Positions 24,363 to 33,263 of a stretch of 64,000 bases of DNA are shown here, piece after piece. The notes under the pieces are model-generated. The model saw only the letters and a program-made list of their open reading frames with translations. It had not been told where the DNA came from and made no database searches. The stretch is from Clostridia bacterium (lineage in GTDB: Bacteria > Bacillota > TC1 > UBA5767). Location of the stretch: positions 1,288,001 to 1,352,000 of the forward strand of contig CP069393.1 in the NCBI GenBank assembly GCA_016887505.1. The letters are read 5' to 3'. The position numbers and the translations under genes were made by a program. The first letter of the stretch is position 1, and the number at the start of each line of letters is the position of its first letter.

Positions 24363-26453
24363 CTATATGCCTACCTCGTCTAGAGACCACAGATCGTATT
24401 GCTCAATAATATTGATCAGTTTTTGCGGATACAATGAATCTGTAGCATAGCCAGCACGTCGAACAGCATAGGCTCCCAATACAGGATTATACATCACATC
24501 ACGATAGATTTGATAGCGAGATAGTTCAAGTAAGATTCTCTTATGGTCTGCCCACGATTGTTCTACATTGTAATACGCTCTAAAATTCGCGTCCGTTCTA
24601 AAAGAAACACCATTGTATTCTTCCCAAGTGTTTGAAACTACTGATCCGCCTACAGCACTACCCTTAATGCCAAATAGATTGTAAGAGAATTTCCCATTAT
24701 ATTTATCAACTGGAATATATTGCCCCCAGCCTGTTTCCAAAATAGCCTGCGCAACTTGGAGTGAAGCTGACATGCCTGTTTTATTTCTAGAATCAATGGC
24801 TAAGTCCGTGACTACTCCTAAAAATTCTGATTTGGGAACCAACGGTTTTGAGCTATAGGTCGTACCGTTATAAATCTTGAAACTGACAACATCACTTTTT
24901 ATGGTTTTGCCCTCATACGTTCCATATGCATACACTGACCAGCTTCCATCGCGGTAATTATCCGGATTCAATGTCCAAACACCTTCTGAATTGACTGCGT
25001 AATCATAGGTGCTATCTGAACCTATTTTGGTCATTCTAAAGGTTGGATTTATCAATTCGACGTTAGAAGAAAGTTTCAATTCTACATCGCTACTCACAAC
25101 AGCATCTGGTCCAACACCACTCAATGTAACGTTGGGCTTACCAGCCAATACCACAGGTATGTGTTTACCTTCCACGGGTTTTTCATTGACATCATAAACT
25201 CTTACAAACAGTTCAACGTTGCCACTCATACCAGGTGATACATTCCACGTATAGCTTCCGTAGCCCAGTTCTTTTAGAATAGTCTCTTTGCCTGTATCCA
25301 AATCAAGCATAACATATTGTGTTTTCGACACAGAGAAGTTTCTTTTTGCAACTAGCTTCACTGGGCCCTCGATTGTTTGATTTGCCGAAACACCAGCCAA
25401 GGTCAGATAACGGGTAGCACTAACTTGTATAGATACGGGTTCACTAAGGACTCCCTCGTCATCTTGGTTATACGCAATAGCCGTAACTAATGTATCTCCA
25501 TTGTCTGCTGTATCCGGAGTGAAAGTATACGTTCCATAGGGGTCTACTTTATCCGTAAGCCAATTCTTACCCGTAGTCTCATTGGTAAACTGATATTTTA
25601 CGTAGCTTGCTAGACAATTCAGCTTTACCGAAAGCTCCGTGCTACCCGTTATTACACTTCCTTGAGATAGGCCCTGAATCTCAACAGAGGGTACGGGAGC
25701 CATATTAACTTGTTTTGTCATTCCTGCAATATAATTACCGTCTGCATCATATAAACCGGCTACTAACAATTTTTCACCTGTTACCAAAGGATCCGGCAAC
25801 CATAAATAGGCTGCATCCAAATCAGTCCCAGCTGCAACAACTACACCCTTGTGGGTTGCAGGGTCGAGTAATAGAAAGCGAACTTGAGTGGCCTTGCCGA
25901 TGTACTCATCTGCATCAACCAATCTAAGACTGCGTCTACCTTCGATTTTTTCTCCAAAATCAACCCCAGAAAACCCAAATTGAAAATACGGTACAACAGT
26001 TGCCGGAGAAGAGGAATCTACAAGGACCTGTTTTTGGTCTCCGTCCCAATCGATGGCCACTCCCAATGCATTGCTCACCAGACGAAGGGGCACGTATGTT
26101 TTGGCTTCCATGCCCGTTCCAATAAGCTGTGGAGCTACGTCAATAACCTCATATACTCCTTGCTCTTGGTCATAAGAAGCCAAATGGTCACCTATACGCA
26201 TATCTGCTGTTTTTGTACCATTTACAAGCTCAATTTTCTTTAAATCACCAATCCAGTTTACGCTGGCACCCAGTTCTTCCGAAACTACTCGAAGTGGCAC
26301 CATCGTTCTTCCATCCACCAAAAGAACTGGTTCTGAAGTTATTTCTTCTCCATCAATAATCAGGCTGACCTGGGCAAAAGCCGGGGCAGGCATGAGCATA
26401 AATACACATAGCAACAGTAGGACAAATGGTAGTCCCCAAAACTTGTATTGCAT
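24363..26453 (-). CDS. Secreted cell-wall glucosaminidase with stalk domains
   Basis: This 696-residue exported protein starts at ATG 26453 (CCAGGAGGAAAC upstream). The signal peptide ends at PAPAFA. A pair of copper-amine-oxidase N-terminal-like repeats follows (about 30-155), with MVPLRVVSEELG and YVPLRLVSNALG. Several Ig-like or bacterial repeat modules come next (about 160-530). A C-terminal mannosyl-glycoprotein endo-beta-N-acetylglucosaminidase (FlgJ/LytD-like) domain spans about 535-695. The catalytic glutamate is probably in AILETGWGQ. It should hydrolyse peptidoglycan glycan strands in cell separation or turnover. Despite the oxidase name, the stalk repeats are structural. Confidence 0.93.
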   Translation of the reverse strand: MQYKFWGLPFVLLLLCVFMLMPAPAFAQVSLIIDGEEITSEPVLLVDGRTMVPLRVVSEELGASVNWIGDLKKIELVNGTKTADMRIGDHLASYDQEQGVYEVIDVAPQLIGTGMEAKTYVPLRLVSNALGVAIDWDGDQKQVLVDSSSPATVVPYFQFGFSGVDFGEKIEGRRSLRLVDADEYIGKATQVRFLLLDPATHKGVVVAAGTDLDAAYLWLPDPLVTGEKLLVAGLYDADGNYIAGMTKQVNMAPVPSVEIQGLSQGSVITGSTELSVKLNCLASYVKYQFTNETTGKNWLTDKVDPYGTYTFTPDTADNGDTLVTAIAYNQDDEGVLSEPVSIQVSATRYLTLAGVSANQTIEGPVKLVAKRNFSVSKTQYVMLDLDTGKETILKELGYGSYTWNVSPGMSGNVELFVRVYDVNEKPVEGKHIPVVLAGKPNVTLSGVGPDAVVSSDVELKLSSNVELINPTFRMTKIGSDSTYDYAVNSEGVWTLNPDNYRDGSWSVYAYGTYEGKTIKSDVVSFKIYNGTTYSSKPLVPKSEFLGVVTDLAIDSRNKTGMSASLQVAQAILETGWGQYIPVDKYNGKFSYNLFGIKGSAVGGSVVSNTWEEYNGVSFRTDANFRAYYNVEQSWADHKRILLELSRYQIYRDVMYNPVLGAYAVRRAGYATDSLYPQKLINIIEQYDLWSLDEVGI

Positions 26454-26672
26454 GTTTCCTCCTGGCATTTTTTCTAGCGAAAATTCAACTAACATTTCCG
26501 TTCAATGCTCTCATTTCCTATTACTCTTATTATATCGCAATCCAAGCGCTTGTCATCAGAAAACATAGCCAACAGGCAAGGTAGAACAGCAATTTTTATT
26601 CGTATTTTTTCACTTCTAATGAAGATTTATAGGGAATTTCGGCTACTCTACTAGCTCTTTTCGCTTATTTGA

Positions 26673-26701
26673 TTGCTCCAAATCCATCCATACCCTATAA
26701 T
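26673..26701 (+). promoter_or_regulatory. Promoter of the HAD hydrolase gene
   Basis: TTGCTC (26673-26678), 17 bases, perfect TATAAT (26696-26701), about 50 bases before the start. Confidence 0.78.
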
Positions 26702-26750
26702 TCAAGATGTGCCAAGTGCTTGCACAGTATTATGCTATAAGGAGAAAAGA

Positions 26751-27470
26751 ATGAAACAAATAAAAACAATACTATTTGACTTAGATGGAACATTGCTTCC
26801 AGTAGATATGGAAAAATTCCTAGAGATTTATTTTGAAGAAATGGGTAAACATTTTGCGGAACATATAGAACCTAAGTTACTTACAAAATCTGTTTGGGAA
26901 GCTACCGGAGACCTGATAGACAATACAGAAAACCGAACCAACTCTGAGGTTTTTTGGGAAACGTTCAGGCAAATGACCGGTGATAATCCCGAACTAACGG
27001 AAGAAAAATTCTTACCATTTTATGAGGGAGGCTATCAAAAAGCCAAAGCAGCGACTGGCACTAGTAAAGCTATGCAAAAAGCTGTATCCCTTTTGTTGGA
27101 AAATGGATATCAGATAATTGTAGCGACCAATCCACTTTACCCTGAAAATGCCGTTCATGATCGTATTCGTTGGGCAGGCTTCAACCCAAATGATTTCAGC
27201 TATATTAGTTCATTGGAAAAGAATTGCCATTGCAAACCGCATGCTGCCTTTTATGAAGAAATTGTCAATCATCTTTCTCTAGACCCAAAAAGCTGCATGA
27301 TGGTTGGTAACGATGCAAAAGAAGATATGGCTGCCAAAAAAATAGGCATGACTACCTATCTAGTCGTAGATTACTTGATTAAACATGACAATGAACCTAT
27401 CGAGGCAGATCATATGGGTTCAGCGGAAGATTTTTTAGAATTCGTTCAAAGCGCAAATCAAGATTCATAA
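26751..27470 (+). CDS. HAD-superfamily phosphatase
   Basis: This 239-residue cytoplasmic hydrolase starts at ATG 26751 with ATAAGGAGAAAAG upstream. HAD motif I is DLDGTLLP (nucleophile at about residue 10), motif II IIVATNP (near 121), motif III lysine in CHCKPH, and motif IV VGNDAKEDM. A helical cap lies between motifs I and II (about 18-95), the phosphoglycolate phosphatase-like type. The substrate is not identifiable. It is monocistronic, followed 170 bases later by a GntR regulator on the same strand. Confidence 0.93.
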   Translation: MKQIKTILFDLDGTLLPVDMEKFLEIYFEEMGKHFAEHIEPKLLTKSVWEATGDLIDNTENRTNSEVFWETFRQMTGDNPELTEEKFLPFYEGGYQKAKAATGTSKAMQKAVSLLLENGYQIIVATNPLYPENAVHDRIRWAGFNPNDFSYISSLEKNCHCKPHAAFYEEIVNHLSLDPKSCMMVGNDAKEDMAAKKIGMTTYLVVDYLIKHDNEPIEADHMGSAEDFLEFVQSANQDS

Positions 27471-27640
27471 AAATTGATAAATAGCACGATTTCAGGCAAT
27501 CCACGAGTAAAATCAAACTCACTCATATTAGTTGTACGGGTTTACGCATTTTGGCAAGTTATAATTTTCTTTTATTCTAATTTTGATTGACGCAGACCGT
27601 CCTTATAGCTTATGCTTATATATATCGCTAGGAGAATTAT

Positions 27641-28390
27641 ATGAGAAAAGTTAAAAAAGAAACACTGAAAGAACAAGTTATTCAAGAATTGCTGCGCTAT
27701 TTCCAAACAGCAAAGCATAATAAGCTTGAGCCAGAAGGTAAACTAGCAGAACGTATGGGGGTAAGTCGCATTACTGTACGGGAAGCACTGTCTGAGCTTC
27801 ATGACCTTGGTTATATCACGAAGCGGAAAGGAAAAGGGAATTATATCCTACGAAGCGCCATTGCTACCGACATGCGAGTGGATGTTTCTCAAGATTTCAC
27901 TACAATGTTAGAAGATTCCGGATTTCGCGCTTCTCAGGATAACCGCTATATTGGCATAGCAGAACCTGATGCGTTTCTAACAGATTTGTTGGAATTAGAA
28001 AAAGATGATGCCATAATTGACTATCGTCAAGACTACTATGCGAACGATACCCTTGCGATTATTGTCTCCTTAAAGATACCAAGAAAGATTTTCACCGAGA
28101 TACCTGGAGATTTCCTAGCCAAGACGGGGGAAGAAATTCGCGAATTAAGTATTTGGCAACACTACACAGACCAAGATTTAACTCACGCCGTTGTAAATAT
28201 GGATACCAATGTAGAACCTGAGATCAATAAACGATTCAATCTCGCTGAGGATCACTGTCTCATTCGTTGGCGTGAAACTTACTACAATTATTTAGATGAA
28301 CCTATTAGTTATGGCCATATCTACTTTAATCCACAAGTAACAAAATTGAATATGGTTACTTCTTTTGATCAAATCTTTCGTCATGTATAG
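27641..28390 (+). CDS. GntR family transcriptional regulator (HutC/UTRA type)
   Basis: This 249-residue repressor has an N-terminal winged helix (about 5-70), with LAERMGVSRITVREALSEL and a KRKGKGNYI wing. A UTRA ligand-binding domain spans about 90-245, ending ISYGHIYFNP. Such domains bind sugars, amino acids or related effectors. TAGGAG precedes ATG 27641. No transporter or catabolic operon follows. The only downstream partner is a 20-residue membrane peptide, so target genes are unclear. Confidence 0.93.
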   Translation: MRKVKKETLKEQVIQELLRYFQTAKHNKLEPEGKLAERMGVSRITVREALSELHDLGYITKRKGKGNYILRSAIATDMRVDVSQDFTTMLEDSGFRASQDNRYIGIAEPDAFLTDLLELEKDDAIIDYRQDYYANDTLAIIVSLKIPRKIFTEIPGDFLAKTGEEIRELSIWQHYTDQDLTHAVVNMDTNVEPEINKRFNLAEDHCLIRWRETYYNYLDEPISYGHIYFNPQVTKLNMVTSFDQIFRHV

Positions 28391-28420
28391 AAGTTAGTTC
28401 AAATAGATGGGGTGTGTGCT

Positions 28421-28483
28421 ATGTCGATAATTGCTTTATGTATACTTATCCTTATAATAGCTTTCATTTTTCTAAAAAAATAA
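28421..28483 (+). CDS. 20-residue single-span membrane peptide
   Basis: A reading frame from ATG 28421 to TAA 28481 encodes a peptide that begins MSIIALCILI and ends AFIFLKK, one hydrophobic helix with a positive C-terminus. GGGGTG stands about nine bases before the ATG. The stop codon lies at the foot of a terminator hairpin. It begins 30 bases after the GntR gene, so both may share a message. Peptides like this can be regulatory subunits (KdpF-like) or type I toxins. No family is recognised. Confidence 0.5.
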   Translation: MSIIALCILILIIAFIFLKK

Positions 28484-28504
28484 CCCAGATAATCTGGGTT
28501 TTTA
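28473..28504. terminator. Bidirectional terminator after the small peptide gene
   Basis: AACCCAGA (28482-28489) pairs with TCTGGGTT (28493-28500) around TAA. T follows on the plus strand and seven A precede, so it works in both directions. Confidence 0.88.
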
Positions 28505-28627
28505 TATGTAAAATCCACCAAATGATTCTGTACCTATTTCTAAATACTCGAATACAATTATCGAAGGTCCTTTTTCTACAACGTTATACCATTTAAAAGA
28601 ATGTAAAAGGCTGCAGTAAAGCGAACA
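28502..28627 (-). pseudogene. C-terminal gene remnant, unidentified
   Basis: An open frame on the minus strand ends in protein-like sequence containing VVEKGPSIIVFEYLEIG and ending GGFYI, directly followed by the bidirectional terminator. It has no start codon, and the sequence further upstream is a terminator hairpin. It looks like the 3' tail of a deleted gene. The family is not recognised and the call is tentative. Confidence 0.3.
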
Positions 28628-28653
28628 TCATTATTCGCTTTACTGCAGCCTTT
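28606..28653 (-). terminator. Strong terminator hairpin of an orphan transcription unit
   Basis: Twenty perfectly paired bases (28606-28625 with 28634-28653) around an eight-base loop. TTTT follows on the minus strand. No full-length gene ends here; it closes the unit that starts at the promoter near 28897. Confidence 0.8.
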
Positions 28654-28738
28654 AATATATTTCAACAACAAAGTCTGAAAGATCTTTATCCTTTTGAGGC
28701 ACCACCTTAAACAACATCAAACTAGATTGCGTCTGTTC
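28652..28738 (-). pseudogene. C-terminal gene remnant, unidentified
   Basis: The minus-strand frame begins just after TAG and reads EQTQSSLMLFKVVPQ then KDLSDFVVEIY to TAA at the edge of the terminator hairpin. The composition is protein-like and the stop-terminator spacing is that of a real gene end. No start codon fits. The upstream part is lost or out of frame. Confidence 0.3.
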
Positions 28739-29054
28739 CTACTTCCCCCCCCGAAAAATACCGTAGTTTCACAATCAATCTAATTTTCATTAAAGCGCAC
28801 TCCCAAATAATAAGAAAACAGAGAGTATTTTTTCATTCAGACCTGTTGGATTGCCCATCTACCGCCTGTCCATGGATAGTATGATACAACACAAATATTA
28901 CAATTATGTGACAGGTATCGGACAAATTAGTACAAAAATACCGCAAGAAAGGTCTGCCTGCATTCCTCTCTTGCGGATGAGTTTCATTCATTTGCTCCTG
29001 GTTTTGTAACACATTGAATAAATCACTATATCTCAATCTAATTCATCACAATAA
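28739..29054. other. Orphan transcription unit, short frames only
   Basis: This gap separates the remnants from the Nudix gene. On the minus strand a good promoter is seen: GGACAA at 28920-28925 reads TTGTCC, 17 bases, and ATTACA at 28897-28902 reads TGTAAT. Downstream are two very short frames, 28780-28836 (18 codons, AGGTC before ATG) and 28722-28790 (22 codons, GGGAG before ATG). A run of eight C at 28745-28752 lies inside the second. The region could be a roughly 290-base RNA. Confidence 0.35.
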
Positions 29055-29453
29055 TTATTCTAGATGCATAATTTCCCTCACGATAGGCCAGTCCGCCTCA
29101 GCCCAATCCAGTTCATCTAATTCAGATGCACGCAACCATTTTCCTCCTATATGCTCCTTGAATTGAAGCCGATTTCCGCAAAGTTGACAAAGAAAACTAT
29201 GCATAGTCAACTCGAAACCATCCTCGCCGGAATAGGTGTGAAAAACCGTTAAAAAATGACTTTCAATGGTAATCTTAACATCTAGTTCTTCTTGAATTTC
29301 TCGGATTAAGGCTTCTTGGGGAGTTTCGCCTTTTTCGATCTTTCCTCCCGGAAATTCCCATTTATATGCTGTGGGGCCACCTGCTCCCCGTTGGGTACAT
29401 AAGAATCTTCCATTTCCTTGGATAATGCCTGCTACTACTTCAATCTTTTTCAT
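29055..29453 (-). CDS. Nudix hydrolase, MutT-like
   Basis: This 132-residue pyrophosphohydrolase has the complete Nudix box from G36 onward: GGKIEKGETPQEALIREIQ followed by EELDV. It starts KKIEVVAGII and has QRGAGGPTAYKWEFPGG, as in 8-oxo-dGTP diphosphatases. It probably removes damaged or modified nucleoside triphosphates. GCGGAG precedes ATG 29453. The gene begins 13 bases after the helicase stop, so the two are co-transcribed. Nudix plus DUF3427 helicase pairs recur in bacteria and suggest linked roles in DNA repair or defence; this is inference. Confidence 0.93.
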   Translation of the reverse strand: MKKIEVVAGIIQGNGRFLCTQRGAGGPTAYKWEFPGGKIEKGETPQEALIREIQEELDVKITIESHFLTVFHTYSGEDGFELTMHSFLCQLCGNRLQFKEHIGGKWLRASELDELDWAEADWPIVREIMHLE

Positions 29454-29466
29454 AACCTAGTCTCCG

Positions 29467-32400
29467 CTATATCGCCGCTTTACGCTCAATGAAGGAAGGA
29501 ATCGGATATTCCATTCTCCATAGCATGTTCATCGGTTTGCCCCCGTCATGACTTATATACTGCACCGGGCCTAAATAATGGAATGCTGCCCCCACTCCAG
29601 AGTGCTCAGTCTTAAACTCGCGAACAAATAGAAGCACTTTATAACCTTTCTCTTTATGGTTTATTAGTAGCTTACCTTGTGGTGTCAATTCTGATGCACT
29701 ATTGGGAGATTGCCAGTGAAAATGATATGGGTCAATGGCATAGTCATCATACATGGTTGTAGGTGAAAATTCTTTTGCAATCTTATTAAGTGTTACAAAA
29801 AGTAAAATAAGCTTCTTCTCTGCATATTCTAGTACTCCGTTTTGAATATTTGCATTTTTTTCTTCATTATTGTAGCCTATCGCTGTTAAAATTTCCGAGC
29901 GGTTGTATCTCGCATGCACATTTATTGGGCAGGAGAAGCCAAGATCAACCCTCTTTTCTATGAAAGTCAAATTTTCAATATTGTTTTGGAGCACATTACA
30001 AATCTCTGCTGCAACGTCTTTATTTGATTTTATGAGCTCAATACTTTCTTCCACTTTGCTAATTTCTATTTCAGAAAATTTCTTTTGCCAAACAGTCCAA
30101 TGAAACATCAATAGCATCTTGCGTTCATACTCATTGTAAGGCCCCTTTGATTCCTTGAATACAGATAGTAAAAATGTTAGCCATTCCTTTGAATTAATGT
30201 GCAACAGCCTCCGAATGCTCTTAAGAATCTTCTCTTCACTAGGTAAAAGAGTATTCCCTCCAATACCATTTTCTCGCAGCAACTTAGTGAAAGAACGGTT
30301 TGGATTGCTATAAAAGCTTTCCATACTTATGTCCGCATAAGACATGAAATCCAGTTGGTTAATCTCGCCACTGGAGGCTCTTTTATGCGCAATATACTCT
30401 TTCATCCTCTCTCGCAGCCACCGTAGATCTGCCAAATTATTGCGTATACTTTCGAGGATATGTTCTTTCGCCACTTTTTCAAGATAAATACAACATCCAG
30501 CTGGTAAAGAAGGAAACTCCAATTGAATTTCCTTTTCAACACTTCTAGAGCTGGGGCCACATAGAGCCCGTATCTTTTGCTCATACAAGCGATAATTCTT
30601 ATTTGCCTGTCCCACGAAGTCAAGAACAGTCAAACAATCCTTTTCTTCATCTAGACGTAGCCCCCGACCTAATTGCTGCAAAAATACGGTTAAACTTTCC
30701 GTAGGTCGAAGAAATACAACAGTATCTATGCAAGGTATGTCTACACCTTCATTGTATAGGTCTACTACAAAGATGAATTGTATCTCCTTTTTCTCCAATT
30801 TCGATTTAACATTATTACGGGTTTCTTTATCACTATCTGCTGTAAGATATGCAGATTTAATTCCGGCCTTATTAAATACATAACTCATAAATTCAGCATG
30901 GTCCTTGTTAACGCAAAAGCCAATGGCCCTTGTCTCATTTACATCTGTTAGATATTTATGCACTGCATCAATAACAAGATTAGCTCTTTGCCGGTTTTTG
31001 CTATATACCACCACCAACTCATCTTTTATATACCCGCCCGCTCTCCACGTAAGATTCTCTAAGCTTTCTGAATCGGTAATGGCAAAATATTGAAATGGAC
31101 TAAGCAGCTTTTGGTCAATCGCTTCCCCCAAACGGATTTCAGCGGCAAAATGTTCATCAAAAAATTGTCGAATATCTTGATTATCCATCCGTTCCGGTGT
31201 AGCTGTAAGACCAAGCAATACTTTTGGTTCAAAATACTCTAATACCCTCCGATAACTGTTCGCAGCGCCATGATGGGTTTCATCGATTACGATATAGTCA
31301 TAGTAGTCTTTAGAATGTTTTTCTAAATAGCCTCTGCTATTAATGCTTTGAATGGATGCAAATAGATATTCATCTTCTAATGGCTCATATTCCCCTACCA
31401 ATAGCTCACCAAAGTTATAGTCTCGTAGCACCTGCCGAAAGCAAGATCTGCTCTGTTTGAGTATTTCTTTTCGATGTGCAATAAATAACAATCTTGCTTT
31501 CTTGTTCTCTTTTCGGAACTGTTTGTAATCGAAAGCAGCAATCATAGTTTTACCCGTACCAGTCGCTGCGACTACCAAATTACGATACCTATTATGTACA
31601 AGTCGTTCAGTTTGCAACTTATCTAAAATTTCCTGTTGATACGGAAACGGGAACAAATTAGGTACAAAATTTAACCCCTCTGCACCTCCCGTTTGTTCCT
31701 TCTTGAGCGCACGTTTCAGCATGTTTTGGTCTGTCTGGGATAAATAGTTGAACGGGCTAAACACACGGTCATGCCAGTATGTTTCAAATGTAGCACAGAG
31801 CTGATTCATCACATCTTCACTACTATACTCACATATCTTAAGATTCCATTCCAGCCCACTAGATATCGCAGCATTCGATAAATTCGAAGAGCCAATATAA
31901 GCGGTAGAAAAGCCTGTTCTTCGATGAAAAATATATGATTTTGCATGCAAACGTGTTGATTTTGTGTTATACGAAATACGGATTTCTGTATTTGGAAGCT
32001 TACTAAGCTCCTCGATGGCTTTATATTGGGTTGCCCCCATGTAAGTAGTAGTAATGATCCTAAGTTTCTTTGTAGGGTCACTCGTAAAAAGGCGAAGTTC
32101 ATCAATTATATTTCTTAGCCCACTCCAGCGGATAAAAGAAATCAACATATCGATTCTATCGCTAGTTGCAATTTCTTTTTTCAGTTCGTGCATCATGCTT
32201 GGCTCATGTTTGGATCCCGTAAATAGCGATGATGTACTCAGTGAGGTAGCAGGCCGAACCTCCCTATTTTCTTGTGAGAAAATACTAAGCAGTAGCTCTA
32301 CACTCTCATCAACCTTAGCATCTAGAATCTCAGCATCGCCAATATGTTCATAAAGCACATCAACCATTTGGTTACACAGATGAGTCTGTGCATGCATTTT

Positions 32401-32580
32401 TCCCTTCATCTTTTTAAGACTCTTTACAATGACTTTCTGCATGTATAAAGCAAGGGTATCAGCATATTCTTCTACTTCCAAATTAGTTTTAGAAACAGTA
32501 TATTGTTCACACATACCCTCAAGTTTTTCTTCAACTATTCTGTTAACGATTTGTTCATAAGTGCCTGGTACCAAATCCAT
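29467..32580 (-). CDS. PLD-SF2 helicase-DUF3427 protein
   Basis: This large 1037-residue protein has four parts. A helical N-terminus (about 1-110) is followed by a phospholipase D-like nuclease fold (about 130-260) with one HKD-type motif, LHAKSYIF (H212, K214) then GSSNLSNAAISSG. An SF2 helicase (about 310-680) has Walker A AATGTGKT at 338-345, DETHH at 433, GLTATPER and the arginine-finger motif QQLGRGLRL. A DUF3427 C-terminal domain spans about 720-1030. The architecture matches helicase-nuclease proteins of restriction or antiphage islands. The ATG has AAAGAGATG upstream. It is encoded between a decayed small gene and the Nudix gene. Confidence 0.93.
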   Translation of the reverse strand: MDLVPGTYEQIVNRIVEEKLEGMCEQYTVSKTNLEVEEYADTLALYMQKVIVKSLKKMKGKMHAQTHLCNQMVDVLYEHIGDAEILDAKVDESVELLLSIFSQENREVRPATSLSTSSLFTGSKHEPSMMHELKKEIATSDRIDMLISFIRWSGLRNIIDELRLFTSDPTKKLRIITTTYMGATQYKAIEELSKLPNTEIRISYNTKSTRLHAKSYIFHRRTGFSTAYIGSSNLSNAAISSGLEWNLKICEYSSEDVMNQLCATFETYWHDRVFSPFNYLSQTDQNMLKRALKKEQTGGAEGLNFVPNLFPFPYQQEILDKLQTERLVHNRYRNLVVAATGTGKTMIAAFDYKQFRKENKKARLLFIAHRKEILKQSRSCFRQVLRDYNFGELLVGEYEPLEDEYLFASIQSINSRGYLEKHSKDYYDYIVIDETHHGAANSYRRVLEYFEPKVLLGLTATPERMDNQDIRQFFDEHFAAEIRLGEAIDQKLLSPFQYFAITDSESLENLTWRAGGYIKDELVVVYSKNRQRANLVIDAVHKYLTDVNETRAIGFCVNKDHAEFMSYVFNKAGIKSAYLTADSDKETRNNVKSKLEKKEIQFIFVVDLYNEGVDIPCIDTVVFLRPTESLTVFLQQLGRGLRLDEEKDCLTVLDFVGQANKNYRLYEQKIRALCGPSSRSVEKEIQLEFPSLPAGCCIYLEKVAKEHILESIRNNLADLRWLRERMKEYIAHKRASSGEINQLDFMSYADISMESFYSNPNRSFTKLLRENGIGGNTLLPSEEKILKSIRRLLHINSKEWLTFLLSVFKESKGPYNEYERKMLLMFHWTVWQKKFSEIEISKVEESIELIKSNKDVAAEICNVLQNNIENLTFIEKRVDLGFSCPINVHARYNRSEILTAIGYNNEEKNANIQNGVLEYAEKKLILLFVTLNKIAKEFSPTTMYDDYAIDPYHFHWQSPNSASELTPQGKLLINHKEKGYKVLLFVREFKTEHSGVGAAFHYLGPVQYISHDGGKPMNMLWRMEYPIPSFIERKAAI

Positions 32581-32619
32581 AATTGCATCTCTTTCGAATT
32601 TATTTTATCTTCACATGCA

Positions 32620-32918
32620 TCATGCCAAATTATCTTGCATCATAGGAAGCAGTTCTCTACCTAAGAAATACTCTTCGATGAAATCCCACCTTTCTTCATC
32701 AGAAGCAATTTCTTTGATATAATGCGTCAATATACTTATTGATCGTTCATGCCTAAGTCTAACATTCTGCAAAATCTGATTACATACCTACTGTTTTGAG
32801 CTGATGTCTAGCATTTTTGTTGGGTCATTCAGCCAAGTACCCAATAAACACTATTGATGTACTTCTTCCAATAGGTATTAAAAAAAGCTTCCATCAGTGC
32901 AATATAAGGAAGAAGCAT
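32620..32918 (-). pseudogene. Broken small gene ahead of the helicase (frameshift and amber)
   Basis: From ATG 32918, which follows GGAGGGGCGA, the minus strand reads MLLPYIALMEAFFNTYWKKY and stops at TGA 32829-32831. In another frame the code continues LLGTWLNDPTKMLDISSKQ, then TAG, then VCNQILQNVRLRHERS and a Glu-rich tail ending MMQDNLA at TGA 32620. One frameshift near 32845 and one amber codon at 32788-32790 would join these into a protein of about 100 residues. It ends 39 bases before the helicase start. The family is not recognised. Alternatively these are two small overlapping genes. Confidence 0.5.
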
Positions 32919-33023
32919 TCGCCCCTCCACTACACAAAAAGAAACCTCCCTAAATCTCTTCATTCAATTGTCACTACTATTACACGGTTACCTTCGCCCG
33001 ACCAAAGGCAATAATATAAGTCT

Positions 33024-33052
33024 ATTATAAAGCTGTAATCACAACGTTACAA
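33024..33052 (-). promoter_or_regulatory. Promoter of the helicase-Nudix unit
   Basis: On the minus strand TTGTAA (33047-33052), 17 bases, perfect TATAAT (33024-33029). It lies about 105 bases before the ATG of the broken small gene. The stretch 32919-33023 between them holds no other feature. Confidence 0.75.
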
Positions 33053-33215
33053 GAACATATAATATTCATTTGGCTAAAATGAGTGTCATTTCAAGGTTAT
33101 ATTTGAACTTTTTAGTATTGTTTAGGCTCTTCTTGATAATCAGTATTACTACTTGCCCTCCATAGAGATATAATGAATAATATTGTGATATTGATTAGTA
33201 TTAAATTTGGATAAC

Positions 33216-33243
33216 TTCAAAACCATAGAGCATTCATTATACT
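33216..33243 (+). promoter_or_regulatory. Possible promoter of the thioesterase gene
   Basis: TTCAAA (33216-33221), 16 bases, TATACT (33238-33243). It is only about 20 bases before the ATG, so the leader would be very short. Confidence 0.4.
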
Positions 33244-33263
33244 CAGAAAGGAACGAGCAAAAA

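Noticed and set aside
28833-29036. 67-codon minus-strand frame beside the Nudix gene
   Set aside because: Spans a promoter candidate, and the sequence resembles no family.
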